Positions 8,829-18,116 are shown, numbered from the stretch's first letter. The stretch: 64,000 bases of DNA from an uncultured Collinsella sp. (GCA_902496455.1 CABVAY010000001.1:69094-133093); one strand, 5' to 3'. A program made the numbers and translations. The notes: a model not told the origin generated them from the letters alone.

Positions 8829-8864
8829 TAACTTCGTAATGGCTCCACAACTAAGTGGAACTTG

Positions 8865-9653
8865 TTACATTTCTCCGCCTTGGAGCGAGCACCAAGCACC
8901 TTGGGCATCCGTGGTGAGAATCACCGGACCGTCATTGGTAATGGCGACGGTGTTCTCGTAATGCGCGGCAGGCAGGTGGTCGTTGGTCGTAACAATCCAA
9001 CCGTCGGAGCCCGTGCTCACATGGTTGGAACCCATCGTAACCATCGGCTCGATGGCAATGACCATGCCGGCCTGGAGGCGAACGCCCCTCCCCTTCTTTC
9101 CATAGTTAGGAACGTTGGGGTCCTCGTGCATCACGCGTCCAATGCCATGGCCAACATAATCACGAAGCACGCCGTAACCGTGAGACTCGGCGAGGGACTG
9201 AACGGCATAACCGACGTCCCCGATATGGTTACCGGGAACAGCCTGCTCGATGGCAGCCTTAAGGCAATCGCGCGTGACCTCACACAAAGCCTTGGCTTCG
9301 GGCGTGGGGGTGCCGACGAAAAACGTCCAAGCGTTATCGCCGACCCAACCGTTGACAACGGCTCCCGTATCGATGGAGATGATATCGCCATCGCGCAGGA
9401 TCATGTCGGGGTTGGGAATACCGTGTACCACGGCATCGTTAATCGATGCGCAAATGGTTCCGGGAAACCCGCCGTAACCCTTAAAGGCTGGGGTGCCACC
9501 ATGCATGCGGATAATCTGCTCCGCGAGCTGATCGAGCTCAAAAGTCGAAACGCCGGGGCGCACCATGGCTCCAACGTGGCGGAGCGCCATCTTAGATAGC
9601 GCTCCTGCCTTCTTCATCTGCTCGATTTGCGTTGCAGACTTAATCTTGATCAT
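8865..9653 (-). CDS. map: Methionine aminopeptidase, type I
   Basis: Removes the initiator methionine from nascent proteins. The 262-aa protein has the dimetal site of the M24A family: Asp in IISIDTGAVVNGW, Asp in GDNAW, His in GHGIGRVMHE, Glu in IAIEPM and Glu in HYENTVA. Its ATG overlaps the adk stop as ATGA, so the two are translationally coupled. The adk-map-infA order is usual in spc operons of Gram-positive bacteria. Confidence 0.96.
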   Translation of the reverse strand: MIKIKSATQIEQMKKAGALSKMALRHVGAMVRPGVSTFELDQLAEQIIRMHGGTPAFKGYGGFPGTICASINDAVVHGIPNPDMILRDGDIISIDTGAVVNGWVGDNAWTFFVGTPTPEAKALCEVTRDCLKAAIEQAVPGNHIGDVGYAVQSLAESHGYGVLRDYVGHGIGRVMHEDPNVPNYGKKGRGVRLQAGMVIAIEPMVTMGSNHVSTGSDGWIVTTNDHLPAAHYENTVAITNDGPVILTTDAQGAWCSLQGGEM

Positions 9654-10276
9654 AGACCGAGAGCCTCTTTGACATCCCCGTACACGGTCTCGCGAGCCTG
9701 GTCACCGTTGACCGACTTGAGCAGACCCTGGCCACGATAGTAGTCGACGAGCGGGCTCGTGGACTTCTCGTAGACGTCGAGACGGTTCTTGATGGTCTCG
9801 GGCTTGTCGTCGTCGCGCTGATACATCTCGCCGCCACACTTGGGGCAGGTAGCATCGGCAGCGGTGCCGGTGTAACCGCAGGCGCGGCAGGTGCGACGCG
9901 AAGACAGACGATCGATAATGACCTCGGGGGCCACATCGACCAGAAGGGCGCAGTCGATCTCGCGACCCATGGCGAAGAGCTCGGAATCGAGCGTCACGGC
10001 CTGGGCGGTGTTGCGCGGGAAGCCGTCGAGGATGAAGCCCTGCTGGGCGTCATCGGCGGCAAGGCGCTCCTTGACAAGGTCGATCACGAGCTGATCGGGA
10101 ACGAGCTCGCCAGCGTCCATGTACTTCTTAGCCTGAATACCAAGCTCGGTGCCACCCTTGACGGCAGCACGCAGCAGGTCGCCCGTGGAAATGTGAGCGA
10201 CGCCAAACTCGGCGACGAGCTCCTGTGCGACGGTACCCTTACCGGCACCCGGAGCTCCGAGCAATACGAGGTTCAT
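9650..10276 (-). CDS. adk: Adenylate kinase
   Basis: Interconverts ATP + AMP and 2 ADP. The 208-aa enzyme has Walker A GAPGAGKGT at residues 7-15, the AMP-binding DGFPRN, and a long LID domain with four cysteines (CRAC and CPKC, about residues 128-147), the zinc-stabilised form of Gram-positive bacteria. ATG at 10276 has AGGAGG 7 nt upstream, which rules out the TTG at 10282. It sits 18 nt after secY. Confidence 0.97.
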   Translation of the reverse strand: MNLVLLGAPGAGKGTVAQELVAEFGVAHISTGDLLRAAVKGGTELGIQAKKYMDAGELVPDQLVIDLVKERLAADDAQQGFILDGFPRNTAQAVTLDSELFAMGREIDCALLVDVAPEVIIDRLSSRRTCRACGYTGTAADATCPKCGGEMYQRDDDKPETIKNRLDVYEKSTSPLVDYYRGQGLLKSVNGDQARETVYGDVKEALGL

Positions 10277-10294
10277 GAGCAATCCTCCTCTAGC

Positions 10295-11581
10295 CTATTT
10301 AAAGAATCCATCGTAATCATACATCTTGATCTGGCCTTCGAGCTTATCGACCGTGTCGAGCACGACGCCGACCATGATGAGGATGGACGTGCCGCCAAAT
10401 GCCTGGATCAGCTGGTTACCCGTAAAGGAGAAGATGATCGAAGGCACGATGGCGATGAGCGCCAAAAAGACAGCGCTGGGAAGCGTAATCTTGTTGAGCG
10501 CGTTCTTGATGTAGGCCGCGGTAGCCCTACCCGGACGCACGCCCGGAATAAAGCCGCCCTGCTTCTTAAGGTTGTCGGCCGTGTCATCGGGGTTGAACAC
10601 CATGGAGGTGTAGAAGTACGCGAAAAACACGATGAGGACAACGTTAAGCACCCAGTTGAGCCAGCCGCGCGAAAGCGCAGAGGCAACTGCCTGAATCCAG
10701 CCGATGCCGGGGAAGAACACGGCAATCTGAGCCGGGAAGTACAGCAGCGCCGAAGCGAAGATGATCGGCACGACGCCCGCGGTGTTGACCTTGATGGGCA
10801 GGTAGGTGGTCTGGCCACCCATCATGCGACGGCCCACGACGCGCTTAGCGTAGGAGACCGGGATGCGGCGCTGGCCGCGCTCAAGGAAAACAATCAGCGG
10901 GATAACCAGCAGGATGATGGCGCAGATGATCACCATGGTGATGATGCCACCGGCGTTGCCCTCGGTGCTGGAGAAGATAGCCTGCGGCAGACCGGCCATG
11001 ATGTTCGCGAAGATGATCAGCGACATGCCATTGCCGATACCGCGCTGGGTGATGAGCTCACCAATCCACATGATCAGCATAGCGCCCGCGGTGAGCGTAC
11101 CGACGATCATGAGGTCGAAGATGATCTCGGGAGCGCCGGCGCCATTAAAGCTGATGCCGAAGCTCTTAAAGAGGAAGAGGTAACCCACGGAGTTGAGGAT
11201 TGCCAGAGCCAGGGTGAGGTAACGCGAATACTGCGTAATCTTGGTCTGACCGACCTCGCCCTCGCGGGCAAGCTCATGCAGGGAAGGCACAACGGCCTGG
11301 AGCATCTGGAGGATGATCGAGCTAGTGATGTAAGGCATGATGCCCAGCGAAAACACCGACACATAGCTCAACGCGCCGCCAGAGAAAAGATTCAGGAGGG
11401 CCATAGCACCTGCGGCGACCGAATTGTTATCGGTCGAGAAAAGGCCCAGCATCCCCTGGAAGGGAATGCCGGGCACAGGAACGTGCGCACCAATGCGGTA
11501 CACGACGAGCATAGCTATGGTAAAAAGAATCTTTTCGCGCAATTCTTTGATGCGGAAAGCATTCTTAAGACCATTTAGCAC
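10295..11581 (-). CDS. secY: Protein translocase subunit SecY
   Basis: Central channel of the Sec translocase, 428 aa with about ten membrane helices. Starts MLNGLKNAFRIKELREKILF and contains TQRGIGNGMSLIIFANI and the cytosolic loop ERGQRRIPVSYAKRVVGRRM. The start is GTG at 11581, inside the last codons of rplO, a 7-nt overlap that indicates translational coupling. Confidence 0.97.
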   Translation of the reverse strand: MLNGLKNAFRIKELREKILFTIAMLVVYRIGAHVPVPGIPFQGMLGLFSTDNNSVAAGAMALLNLFSGGALSYVSVFSLGIMPYITSSIILQMLQAVVPSLHELAREGEVGQTKITQYSRYLTLALAILNSVGYLFLFKSFGISFNGAGAPEIIFDLMIVGTLTAGAMLIMWIGELITQRGIGNGMSLIIFANIMAGLPQAIFSSTEGNAGGIITMVIICAIILLVIPLIVFLERGQRRIPVSYAKRVVGRRMMGGQTTYLPIKVNTAGVVPIIFASALLYFPAQIAVFFPGIGWIQAVASALSRGWLNWVLNVVLIVFFAYFYTSMVFNPDDTADNLKKQGGFIPGVRPGRATAAYIKNALNKITLPSAVFLALIAIVPSIIFSFTGNQLIQAFGGTSILIMVGVVLDTVDKLEGQIKMYDYDGFFK

Positions 11582-12024
11582 GGCAGCTCGACCTTTCCGC
11601 CGGCGGCCTCAATCTTGGCCTGCGCAGAAGCGCTGACCTTGTCGACCTTGACCGTGAACTTCTTGGTGAGCTCACCATTGCCGAGCACCTTGACGGGCTC
11701 GAACTCGCTCTTGGTGATGCGAGCGGCCTTAAGAGCGGCACCGTCGATCACAGCGCCGTCCTCGAACTTACGCTCGAGACGCTCAACGTTAACGGCGGTG
11801 TACTCGATACGACGGGGGTTGCGGAAGCCCGGAAGCTTGGGCAGGCGCATAGCCAGCGGAGTCTGGCCACCCTCGAAGCCGGCACCCTTGGTGCCGCCAG
11901 AGCGGGAACCCTGGCCCTTCTGGCCGCGGCCAGAAGTGGTGCCGTGACCCGAAGAATTGCCACGGCCGACGCGCTTGCGGTTCTTGGTGGAACCGGGCGC
12001 GGGAGTAAGATCGTGAAGCTGCAT
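11575..12024 (-). CDS. rplO: 50S ribosomal protein L15
   Basis: The 149-aa protein has the Gly-rich N-terminus KRVGRGNSSGHGTTSGRGQK and the motif FEGGQTPLAMRLPKLPGFRN. It lies between rpmD and secY, in standard order. Confidence 0.97.
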   Translation of the reverse strand: MQLHDLTPAPGSTKNRKRVGRGNSSGHGTTSGRGQKGQGSRSGGTKGAGFEGGQTPLAMRLPKLPGFRNPRRIEYTAVNVERLERKFEDGAVIDGAALKAARITKSEFEPVKVLGNGELTKKFTVKVDKVSASAQAKIEAAGGKVELPC

Positions 12025-12027
12025 TTG

Positions 12028-12210
12028 CTACTCCTCTACAATCTCGACAAGGTGCTTGACCTTGAAGATCATGCCGCGGACGGACTCGTTGTCAGCAATC
12101 TCGCGAACCTCGCGGATCCTGTGGAGACCGAGGGCACGGACAGTACGGACCTGGTCCTGTTTGCAACCGTTGGTGCTGCGGACCTGCTTGATCTTGATGG
12201 TGTCAGCCAT
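12028..12210 (-). CDS. rpmD: 50S ribosomal protein L30
   Basis: The 60-aa protein MADTIKIKQVRSTNGCKQDQ continues VRTVRALGLHRIREV, the L30 fold. Packed 2 nt after rpsE and 3 nt before rplO. Confidence 0.96.
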   Translation of the reverse strand: MADTIKIKQVRSTNGCKQDQVRTVRALGLHRIREVREIADNESVRGMIFKVKHLVEIVEE

Positions 12211-12212
12211 GC

Positions 12213-12737
12213 TTAGTTCTCCTTACCGACGAACATCTCGGAGACCGTCAGGCCACGGCGAGCCGCGACGTCCTCAGGGCTGGAGAGCTCCTTGAGGCCC
12301 TCGACGGCAGCCTTGATGATGTTGAGGCCGTTGTCGGTACCGAGGGACTTGGACAGGACGTTCTTGATGCCAGCAAGCTCAAAGAGGGGACGCACAGCGC
12401 CGCCGGCGATAACGCCGGTACCCTCGACAGCGGGCTTGATGATGATGCGGCCGGCACCAAAGTGGCCGAGAACCTCGTGCGGGATGGTGCCCTGCTCGGT
12501 CACCGGCACGTGGAACATGTTCTTCTTGGCATCGAGAGATGCCTTGGAGATGGCCATGGGCACCTCAGCGGACTTGCCCATGCCAACGCCGACGTTGCCC
12601 TTGCCGTCGCCAACGACGACGAGAGCGACGAGGCTCATGCGACGACCACCCTTGACGGTCTTCGACACGCGGTTGATGTAAACGACGCGCTCCTCGAACT
12701 CGGAGGCCTCGCGCTGCTGCTTCTGATTACGAGCCAT
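12213..12737 (-). CDS. rpsE: 30S ribosomal protein S5
   Basis: The 174-aa protein involved in decoding accuracy and mRNA unwinding. Contains the double-stranded-RNA-binding region VVYINRVSKTVKGGRRMSLV and the C-terminal VRPLFELAGIKNVLSKSLGT. Standard position between rplR and rpmD. Confidence 0.97.
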   Translation of the reverse strand: MARNQKQQREASEFEERVVYINRVSKTVKGGRRMSLVALVVVGDGKGNVGVGMGKSAEVPMAISKASLDAKKNMFHVPVTEQGTIPHEVLGHFGAGRIIIKPAVEGTGVIAGGAVRPLFELAGIKNVLSKSLGTDNGLNIIKAAVEGLKELSSPEDVAARRGLTVSEMFVGKEN

Positions 12738-12751
12738 GTGCTACATACCTC

Positions 12752-13120
12752 CTAGAACTCGAGACCGGCGGCACGAGCACCGTCGGCGAGGGCCTTGACG
12801 CGGCCATGGTAGATACGGCCACCACGATCGAAGGCGACCTTGTTGATGCCGGCCTCGATGGCGCGCTTGCCAACGAGCTGACCGACCTTCTCCGCAGCCT
12901 CCTTGTTCGAGGTGTGGGTGCCCTTGAACTCGGCCTCGAGGGTCGAGGCAGAGACGAGCGTCAGGCTGGAGCCCTTGCTGTCGTCGATGATCTGGGCATA
13001 GATGTTGGCGTTAGTACGGGTCACGCGAAGACGCGGACGCTCGGCGGTACCCGAGACCTTGCCGCGAACACGACGCTGACGACGCTTGAGGCCTTCCAGC
13101 TTCGCCTTATGCTTGTTCAT
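12752..13120 (-). CDS. rplR: 50S ribosomal protein L18
   Basis: 5S rRNA-binding protein, 122 aa. Contains RPRLRVTRTNANIYAQIIDD and KVAFDRGGRIYHGRVKALAD. It follows rplF after a 75-nt gap that holds a hairpin. Confidence 0.97.
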   Translation of the reverse strand: MNKHKAKLEGLKRRQRRVRGKVSGTAERPRLRVTRTNANIYAQIIDDSKGSSLTLVSASTLEAEFKGTHTSNKEAAEKVGQLVGKRAIEAGINKVAFDRGGRIYHGRVKALADGARAAGLEF

Positions 13121-13148
13121 ACGTAAACTCCTAAAAAGGTTGATCTTG

Positions 13149-13170
13149 CCAGCACCTGACGGGGTGCTGG
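13149..13170 (-). other. Hairpin in the rplF-rplR gap
   Basis: CCAGCACC (13149-13156) and GGTGCTGG (13163-13170) form a perfect 8-bp stem around 6 nt. There is no U-run, so it may be a processing, stability or regulator-binding element of the operon mRNA. Confidence 0.4.
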
Positions 13171-13195
13171 TCTTATGCGAGTGAGTCGGTTACGA

Positions 13196-13732
13196 CTACT
13201 TGGCGGCCTTACCTAGCTTGCGGCGGATGTGCTCGCCAACATAGTGGATACCCTTGCCCTTGTAAGGCTCGGGAGGACGATGACCGCGGATCTCAGCGGC
13301 GATCTGACCGACCTGCTGCTTGTTGATACCCTTGACGTTCACGTGGGTGTTGTCGGGAACCTCGAAGGTAATGCCCTCGGGAGCCTCGACGATCACGGGG
13401 TGCGAGAAGCCCAGGGAGAACTCGAGGTTCTTACCCTTCTGCTGCACGCGGTAACCGACGCCGGCGAGCTCGAGCTTCTTCTCGAAGCCCTCGGAAACGC
13501 CGACAACCATGTTGTGGATGAGGGCGCGGGTGAGGCCGTGGCGGGCACGGGTCTCACGCTCGTCGTCGGGACGGGAAACGGTGAGGACGTTGTCCTCGAC
13601 GTTGATAGCGAGCTTCTCAAAGACATCGAGCTCGAGCTGGCCCTTGGGGCCCTTGACGACAACGTTGTTGCCGTTGACTGCCACTTCGACTCCGGCGGGA
13701 ATCTGGACAGGCTTATTACCGATACGAGACAC
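13196..13732 (-). CDS. rplF: 50S ribosomal protein L6
   Basis: The 178-aa two-domain protein near the factor-binding site. Starts MSRIGNKPVQIPAGVEVAVN and has the C-terminal PEPYKGKGIHYVGEHIRRK. Standard position after rpsH. Confidence 0.97.
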   Translation of the reverse strand: MSRIGNKPVQIPAGVEVAVNGNNVVVKGPKGQLELDVFEKLAINVEDNVLTVSRPDDERETRARHGLTRALIHNMVVGVSEGFEKKLELAGVGYRVQQKGKNLEFSLGFSHPVIVEAPEGITFEVPDNTHVNVKGINKQQVGQIAAEIRGHRPPEPYKGKGIHYVGEHIRRKLGKAAK

Positions 13733-13765
13733 GGTGATCTCCTTTCCTTCTACCTACCGAGCGAA

Positions 13766-14164
13766 TTACCAGACGTAAGCGATGATCTCGCCGCCGACGT
13801 TGTGCTTGCGAGCATCGCGGTCGGTCATGACGCCATGGCTGGTGGAAATAATGGCGGTACCAAGGCCACCGCGGACGCGGGGCATGTCGGCAACGCCGGT
13901 GTACTTACGCAGGCCCGGCTTGGAAATGCGGCGGATGCCGTTGATGACCTTAGCCTTCTTGGGACCATACTTAAGCGTGATGTGCAGAGTCTTCTGGGGA
14001 ACGGTGTCCTCGACATCGTAGCCCTCGATGTAGCCCTCCTCGTGCAGAACACGAGCGATCTCGACGAGCTTCTTGCTGCTCGGCATGGAGACCGTGGCCT
14101 TGTTCACAGAGTTAGCGTTACGGATGCGCGTAAGCATATCTGCGATCGGGTCTGTAAGGTTCAT
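13766..14164 (-). CDS. rpsH: 30S ribosomal protein S8
   Basis: The 132-aa primary 16S rRNA-binding protein, commonly the autoregulator of spc operons. Starts MNLTDPIADMLTRIRNANSV and ends STSHGVMTDRDARKHNVGGE plus ten residues. It follows rpsN after a 119-nt gap. Confidence 0.97.
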   Translation of the reverse strand: MNLTDPIADMLTRIRNANSVNKATVSMPSSKKLVEIARVLHEEGYIEGYDVEDTVPQKTLHITLKYGPKKAKVINGIRRISKPGLRKYTGVADMPRVRGGLGTAIISTSHGVMTDRDARKHNVGGEIIAYVW

Positions 14165-14283
14165 ACAGATTCTCCTTCGTTCTTGATGAACACGTGCTCT
14201 TGGTTCTTCGCCGCCCTTAACGGCAAAGCCTAACTAGCGCGTTTTCCCTGTTCCAAACGGATGCTTGAAACGCTGGTAGTGAC

Positions 14284-14469
14284 TTACCAGCTGGCCTTCT
14301 TAACGCCGGGAAGCTCGCCCTTGAGTGCAAGCTCACGGAAGCAGACACGGCACAGGCCGAACTTGCGGTACACAGAGTGCGGACGGCCGCAGCGCTGGCA
14401 GCGCGTGTACTCACGAGTAGAGAACTTCTGCTTGCGATTGCACTTGACGATCATCGATGTCTTAGCCAC
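14284..14469 (-). CDS. rpsN: 30S ribosomal protein S14, zinc type
   Basis: The 61-aa type Z S14 with a zinc ribbon CQRC (C24, C27) and CRVC (C40, C43). It sits in the expected place between rplE and rpsH. Confidence 0.97.
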   Translation of the reverse strand: MAKTSMIVKCNRKQKFSTREYTRCQRCGRPHSVYRKFGLCRVCFRELALKGELPGVKKASW

Positions 14470-14548
14470 TTATATCCTCCTCACATAGAGTATTGTTCGC
14501 CCCAAGCGCCGCTCCCTTGTGGAAACGGCGCTTTTAGGGCAGGTGAAC

Positions 14549-15106
14549 CTATTTCTTGAACGGGAAACCGAAGGCGTCCAGAAGGGCCTTGGCCTCCTCA
14601 TCGGTGTTGGCGGTGGTCACGAAAGTGATGTCCATACCACGCTGGTGATCGACGGAATCGAAGTCGATCTCGGGGAAGATGAGCTGCTCGGTGACGCCCA
14701 TGGAGAAGTTACCACGGCCGTCGAAGCTCTTGGCGGAGATGCCGCGGAAGTCGCGGATACGGGGGATCGCGACGGAGGTCAGACGATCGAAGAACTCCCA
14801 CATACGGTCGCCACGCAGGGTAACCTTGCAGCCGATCGGCATACCAGCGCGCAGGCGGAAGGTAGCGATGGACTTACGGGCACGGGTGATCATCGGCTGC
14901 TGGCCGGTGATGGCGCGCAGGTCGCGCACGGCACCGTCGATGGCCTTGGAATCGGTAGCGGCCTCGCCGACACCCATGTTCACGACGATCTTCTCAAACT
15001 TGGGGATCATCATGACGTTCTCGTACTGGAACTTGTCCTGAAGCTGCTGCTTGACCTCGTTGTTGTACTTGGTCTTCAGACGCGGCACATACTTCTCTTC
15101 TGCCAT
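14549..15106 (-). CDS. rplE: 50S ribosomal protein L5
   Basis: The 185-aa 5S rRNA-binding protein. Contains ENVMMIPKFEKIVVNMGVGE and the conserved IFPEIDFDSVDHQRGMDITF. In nearly all bacteria the gene directly follows rplX; here it is the first gene of its operon and rplX lies about 46 kb away at 60942. AAGGAGTGAACA precedes the ATG. Confidence 0.97.
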   Translation of the reverse strand: MAEEKYVPRLKTKYNNEVKQQLQDKFQYENVMMIPKFEKIVVNMGVGEAATDSKAIDGAVRDLRAITGQQPMITRARKSIATFRLRAGMPIGCKVTLRGDRMWEFFDRLTSVAIPRIRDFRGISAKSFDGRGNFSMGVTEQLIFPEIDFDSVDHQRGMDITFVTTANTDEEAKALLDAFGFPFKK

Positions 15107-15243
15107 TGTTCACTCCTTCTTGGGGTTTTAAGCACGGGGCGTGGCCACGATGGGTTGTCCTCGTGCCTCCTGGCTGCATCCGCGCCGCTCATGGCATTTT
15201 GCGGTTTGGACTCGACGCAGCAGGAGCCGACAAAACAATCGGT

Positions 15244-15249
15244 ACTATA
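15244..15249 (-). promoter_or_regulatory. Candidate -10 element of a promoter for rplE; gene-free stretch 15107-15417
   Basis: The 311-nt stretch between rplE and xdhC must hold the promoter for the downstream ribosomal operon, because the upstream neighbour is unrelated. On the minus strand TATAGT (complement of 15244-15249) fits a -10 box about 138 nt before the rplE ATG. No good -35 is seen 16-18 nt upstream. The rest of the stretch holds a palindromic repeat (15334-15400) and nothing else I can name. Confidence 0.35.
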
Positions 15250-15333
15250 CGCGCATCGGGAGCGTATTTCCAGAAAAACCTCGTCTGCCTGCACAACTCC
15301 ACAACTCCCCCGCACAAATGGGTCCCAAGAAGC

Positions 15334-15400
15334 AGTTGCGGTGAAATAGGGACTGTTGGGCGGCCTAACAGGCTTAAACAATCCGTATTTCACCGCAACT
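15334..15400. repeat. Palindromic intergenic repeat, copy 1 (imperfect)
   Basis: AGTTGCGGTGAAATA opens the element and TATTTCACCGCAACT closes it, forming a 67-bp imperfect hairpin. The same sequence, almost perfectly palindromic, occurs at 18117-18185. Copy 1 has several mismatches in the inner stem, so it is the decayed copy. It lies between the rplE leader and xdhC. Confidence 0.85.
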
Positions 15401-15417
15401 TATTGGTGGGGATGCGA

Positions 15418-16461
15418 TTAGCGCTTGCGGGGGACGAGCTTGGTGCGGCGCAGGTGGATCATCTCGGCGGCGATGGAGATAGCGATCTCCTCGGGATCCT
15501 CGGCCTCGATGGCAACGCCGATCGGCAGGTGCAGCTCGTCGATCTGGTCCTGCGTAAAGCCCTCCTGCTCCAGGCGGGCGCGCACAAAGGCCGTCTTGCG
15601 ACGCGAGCCCAAGCAGCCCAGATAGGCGGGTTTGGCACGCATGGCCTGAATCACCACGTCGATATCGGACTTGTGACCCGCCGTGGCGACGACCACCAGG
15701 TCGCGCGGGCCGATGGGGCACTGCTTGCTCAGGCTCTTGTAGTCGACCAGACGACGGTCGTAGACACCGGGCACCCAATCGGGGGTCAGCGTGCCGGGGC
15801 GGTCGTCGCACGCCACGACGGCAAAGCCCGCCGCCGTAAGCACCCGCGCCGTCGCGGCGCCCACGTGGCCGCAGCCAAAGATATAGGTCAGGCCCTCGGG
15901 GCAGAGCGTCTCGATGTGCGCCGCGGGAATCTCGGAGGCCGCGTTGGTGTAGGTGACCTTACTCCCCTCCTCCACCAGCGAAAGCCCGGGGCAGCCCGCA
16001 ATGGTGCGGCGCGATTCCTCGCCATGGTACTCGGCCACATCGCCCTCGAGCGCGCTCGCGATAAACGGCTCAAAGTCGATGACGAAGTCGCCGATGCGTC
16101 GATACGCCAAGACGTCGGCAACCGACTGGAACAACGGTGCCTTGGTCGTGTCCAGGTGCAGATAGCACAGGCAGATGGCTCCGCCGCAGATCATGCCGGT
16201 ATCGGAGTTCTCGCCGCCCATGGTGTAGCGGACCAGACGCGATTGCCCTGCGGCCAGCAGCTCGCGCGCCTCATTCAGCGCAAAGAGCTCAATCTTGCCG
16301 CCGCCGATAGTGCCCGCCTGGCTACCGTCGGCAAAGACGGCCATCCAGGCGCCCACGCCGCGCGGCGACGACCCCGCCGTGCCGGCCACGACCACCAGCT
16401 CGCACGTCTCGCCAGCACGCAGGGCGACAAGCGCCGCATTCACAACATCGAGCTTTTCCAT
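15418..16461 (-). CDS. XdhC/CoxI-family molybdenum-enzyme maturation protein
   Basis: Predicted 347-aa accessory protein that matures or inserts the molybdenum cofactor into xanthine-dehydrogenase-type enzymes. The N-terminal XdhC domain has TAGSSPRGVGAWMAVFADGS and GTIGGGKIE. The C-terminal Rossmann-like domain has YIFGCGHVGAATARVLTAAG and YLGCLGSRRK. It follows yqeB by 9 nt, and the client enzyme is probably the selenium-dependent xanthine dehydrogenase at 42138. GAAGG precedes the ATG at 16461. Confidence 0.9.
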   Translation of the reverse strand: MEKLDVVNAALVALRAGETCELVVVAGTAGSSPRGVGAWMAVFADGSQAGTIGGGKIELFALNEARELLAAGQSRLVRYTMGGENSDTGMICGGAICLCYLHLDTTKAPLFQSVADVLAYRRIGDFVIDFEPFIASALEGDVAEYHGEESRRTIAGCPGLSLVEEGSKVTYTNAASEIPAAHIETLCPEGLTYIFGCGHVGAATARVLTAAGFAVVACDDRPGTLTPDWVPGVYDRRLVDYKSLSKQCPIGPRDLVVVATAGHKSDIDVVIQAMRAKPAYLGCLGSRRKTAFVRARLEQEGFTQDQIDELHLPIGVAIEAEDPEEIAISIAAEMIHLRRTKLVPRKR

Positions 16462-16470
16462 TGCCGCCTT

Positions 16471-17265
16471 CTATCCTCTAAAGACGTCGGTGAGCATGGC
16501 GAGCGCCTCGAGCACGCCGCCGCCGACCGACGTCGCCTTGTCCGAAATATAGTTGATGTAGCTGGCGTCACCGCGCGGGTCGACATCGGCGCACTTAAAG
16601 CCCTCGGTGACTTGAACGCCATCTGCCAAAAGGCCGCGCAGGCAGCCGTCAATCGTCGTGAACATGGGCGTATCGCCCGCATATCCAACGCACTCGCCGG
16701 CGCTCACGATATCGCCGATCGCATGGTCGGACCTAAACACACCGGCGGCGGGGCTGTGGATAACACGCTCCTTGCCGTATCCGGCGATGATACCCGGCAC
16801 GCCCGTGTTGGGCTGGGGCGAGCCCTGGGTGATGACGCGGCCGAGGAAATGCCCACGCATGGTCTCGACCACGGCGTCGCAATCGACCGGCGCGGTAAAG
16901 CCCGGCCCTACCGCGATGACGGCAGGAGCCATGTCGCGCGTGGTGCCCAGATTGCGCTTGGCCAGAATCGCGTCTACCACGGCCGCTGGCCTGAGTTCAC
17001 CGAGCATCTGTGCCTGGGGGTCCACCACCACGGCGACATCCCCCGCCTCGGTAATTGCAAGCGCCTCTGCCGGCGTCTGCGCCAAGCGAGCGCGAATGCC
17101 CTCGACCTCGACCTCGCCCAAGCGAATGGCCTCGCAAAAACTGATCGTGCGTCGGATGCACGTGGGGACCGCGATATCGGCCATGACGACCGACACGCCG
17201 GCGCGCACCAGACGAGCAGCCACGCCCGTGGCGATATCGCCTGCGCCGCGAACATAAACGAGCAT
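16471..17265 (-). CDS. yqeB: YqeB-family selenium-dependent molybdenum hydroxylase accessory protein
   Basis: 264-aa protein of the YqeB/EF2563 type, found only in genomes with selenium-dependent molybdenum hydroxylases, where it is thought to help install the labile selenium. The diagnostic start is LVYVRGAGDIATGVAARLVR; later VIAVGPGFTAPVDCDAVVET and IHSPAAGVF fit the family. GGAGGTG precedes the ATG at 17265. It is divergent from yqeC with a 101-nt shared promoter region and is probably co-transcribed with xdhC. Confidence 0.9.
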   Translation of the reverse strand: MLVYVRGAGDIATGVAARLVRAGVSVVMADIAVPTCIRRTISFCEAIRLGEVEVEGIRARLAQTPAEALAITEAGDVAVVVDPQAQMLGELRPAAVVDAILAKRNLGTTRDMAPAVIAVGPGFTAPVDCDAVVETMRGHFLGRVITQGSPQPNTGVPGIIAGYGKERVIHSPAAGVFRSDHAIGDIVSAGECVGYAGDTPMFTTIDGCLRGLLADGVQVTEGFKCADVDPRGDASYINYISDKATSVGGGVLEALAMLTDVFRG

Positions 17266-17366
17266 TCCCGGGGCACCTCCCTGTGCTACGGTTTATCAGA
17301 GCAAAAGCGGTTCTGCCGCTACGCTAATGATTATTTCTTATCACAGCATTATACGGCGGTGAACAG

Positions 17367-18101
17367 ATGGAAACGCTTAACGGCAGCCTTGCCTCCACGC
17401 TCAAGATTGAGCCGGGCATTACCGCGATCATCGGCAGCGGTGGCAAGTCGACCCTGCTAAAGACGCTCGGCCTTGAGCTTATGCGTGCCGGCGGCCGCGT
17501 GCTCCTCTGCACCACCACGCACATGTTCCCCGTCGCCGGCGTGCCATGGGACGGGTCGAGCCGTCGCCTGGACGCCGTACCTTGGAAGCCGGGTACCTTA
17601 CACGCCCCAGGCTGCACCTGCGAGGCCTGCGTGGGACTTGTGCGGGGAAGCATCTGCCAGACCGGTGTCTTAGACCCCGAGACGGGCAAGCTCTCCGCCC
17701 CCGCCGAGCCACTCGGCGGGCTGGCACAGCGCTTTGACTATGTGTTGGCCGAGGCAGACGGTAGCAAGCGACTCCCGCTCAAGGCGCATGCCGCCTGGGA
17801 GCCGGTAATTCCCGCCGGCACGGCCAACGTCATCTGGCTCGTCGGCGCCTCGGGACTCAGCAAGCCCATCAACGAAGCCGTCCACCGCCCCGAGCTCTTT
17901 TGCGAGCGTTGCGGCTGCGAGCTCACCGACATCGCCACGCCCGAGCGCGTCGCCCAGGTGCTCAATGCCGAGATGCAAGAGATGAAGCTCAGCACCGCAC
18001 GCGTCATGCTCAACCAAGTCGACACGCTTGCCGACCCCACGATGGCCGACCGCTTCGAGGCAGCCCTCGGCCGCTCCCTCATCGCCAGCAGCCTCAAGTA
18101 G
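17367..18101 (+). CDS. yqeC: YqeC-family selenium-dependent hydroxylase accessory protein
   Basis: 244-aa P-loop protein of the YqeC family, another marker of selenium-dependent molybdenum hydroxylases. Walker A is IGSGGKSTLLKTLG (residues 23-36), followed by LLCTTTHMFP and DYVLAEADGSKRLPLKAHA, the family signature. It contains a Cys-rich insert CTCEAC near residue 90. The gene is divergent from yqeB and convergent with the hydantoinase gene; a strong palindrome lies 15 nt after its stop. Confidence 0.88.
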   Translation: METLNGSLASTLKIEPGITAIIGSGGKSTLLKTLGLELMRAGGRVLLCTTTHMFPVAGVPWDGSSRRLDAVPWKPGTLHAPGCTCEACVGLVRGSICQTGVLDPETGKLSAPAEPLGGLAQRFDYVLAEADGSKRLPLKAHAAWEPVIPAGTANVIWLVGASGLSKPINEAVHRPELFCERCGCELTDIATPERVAQVLNAEMQEMKLSTARVMLNQVDTLADPTMADRFEAALGRSLIASSLK

Positions 18102-18116
18102 CCGGCCTCATCTCGT

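Noticed and set aside
15106..17460. Long plus-strand open frame of 784 codons
   Set aside because: It is antisense to xdhC and yqeB and runs through an intergenic palindrome; the translation has no protein-like features. High GC makes such shadow frames common.
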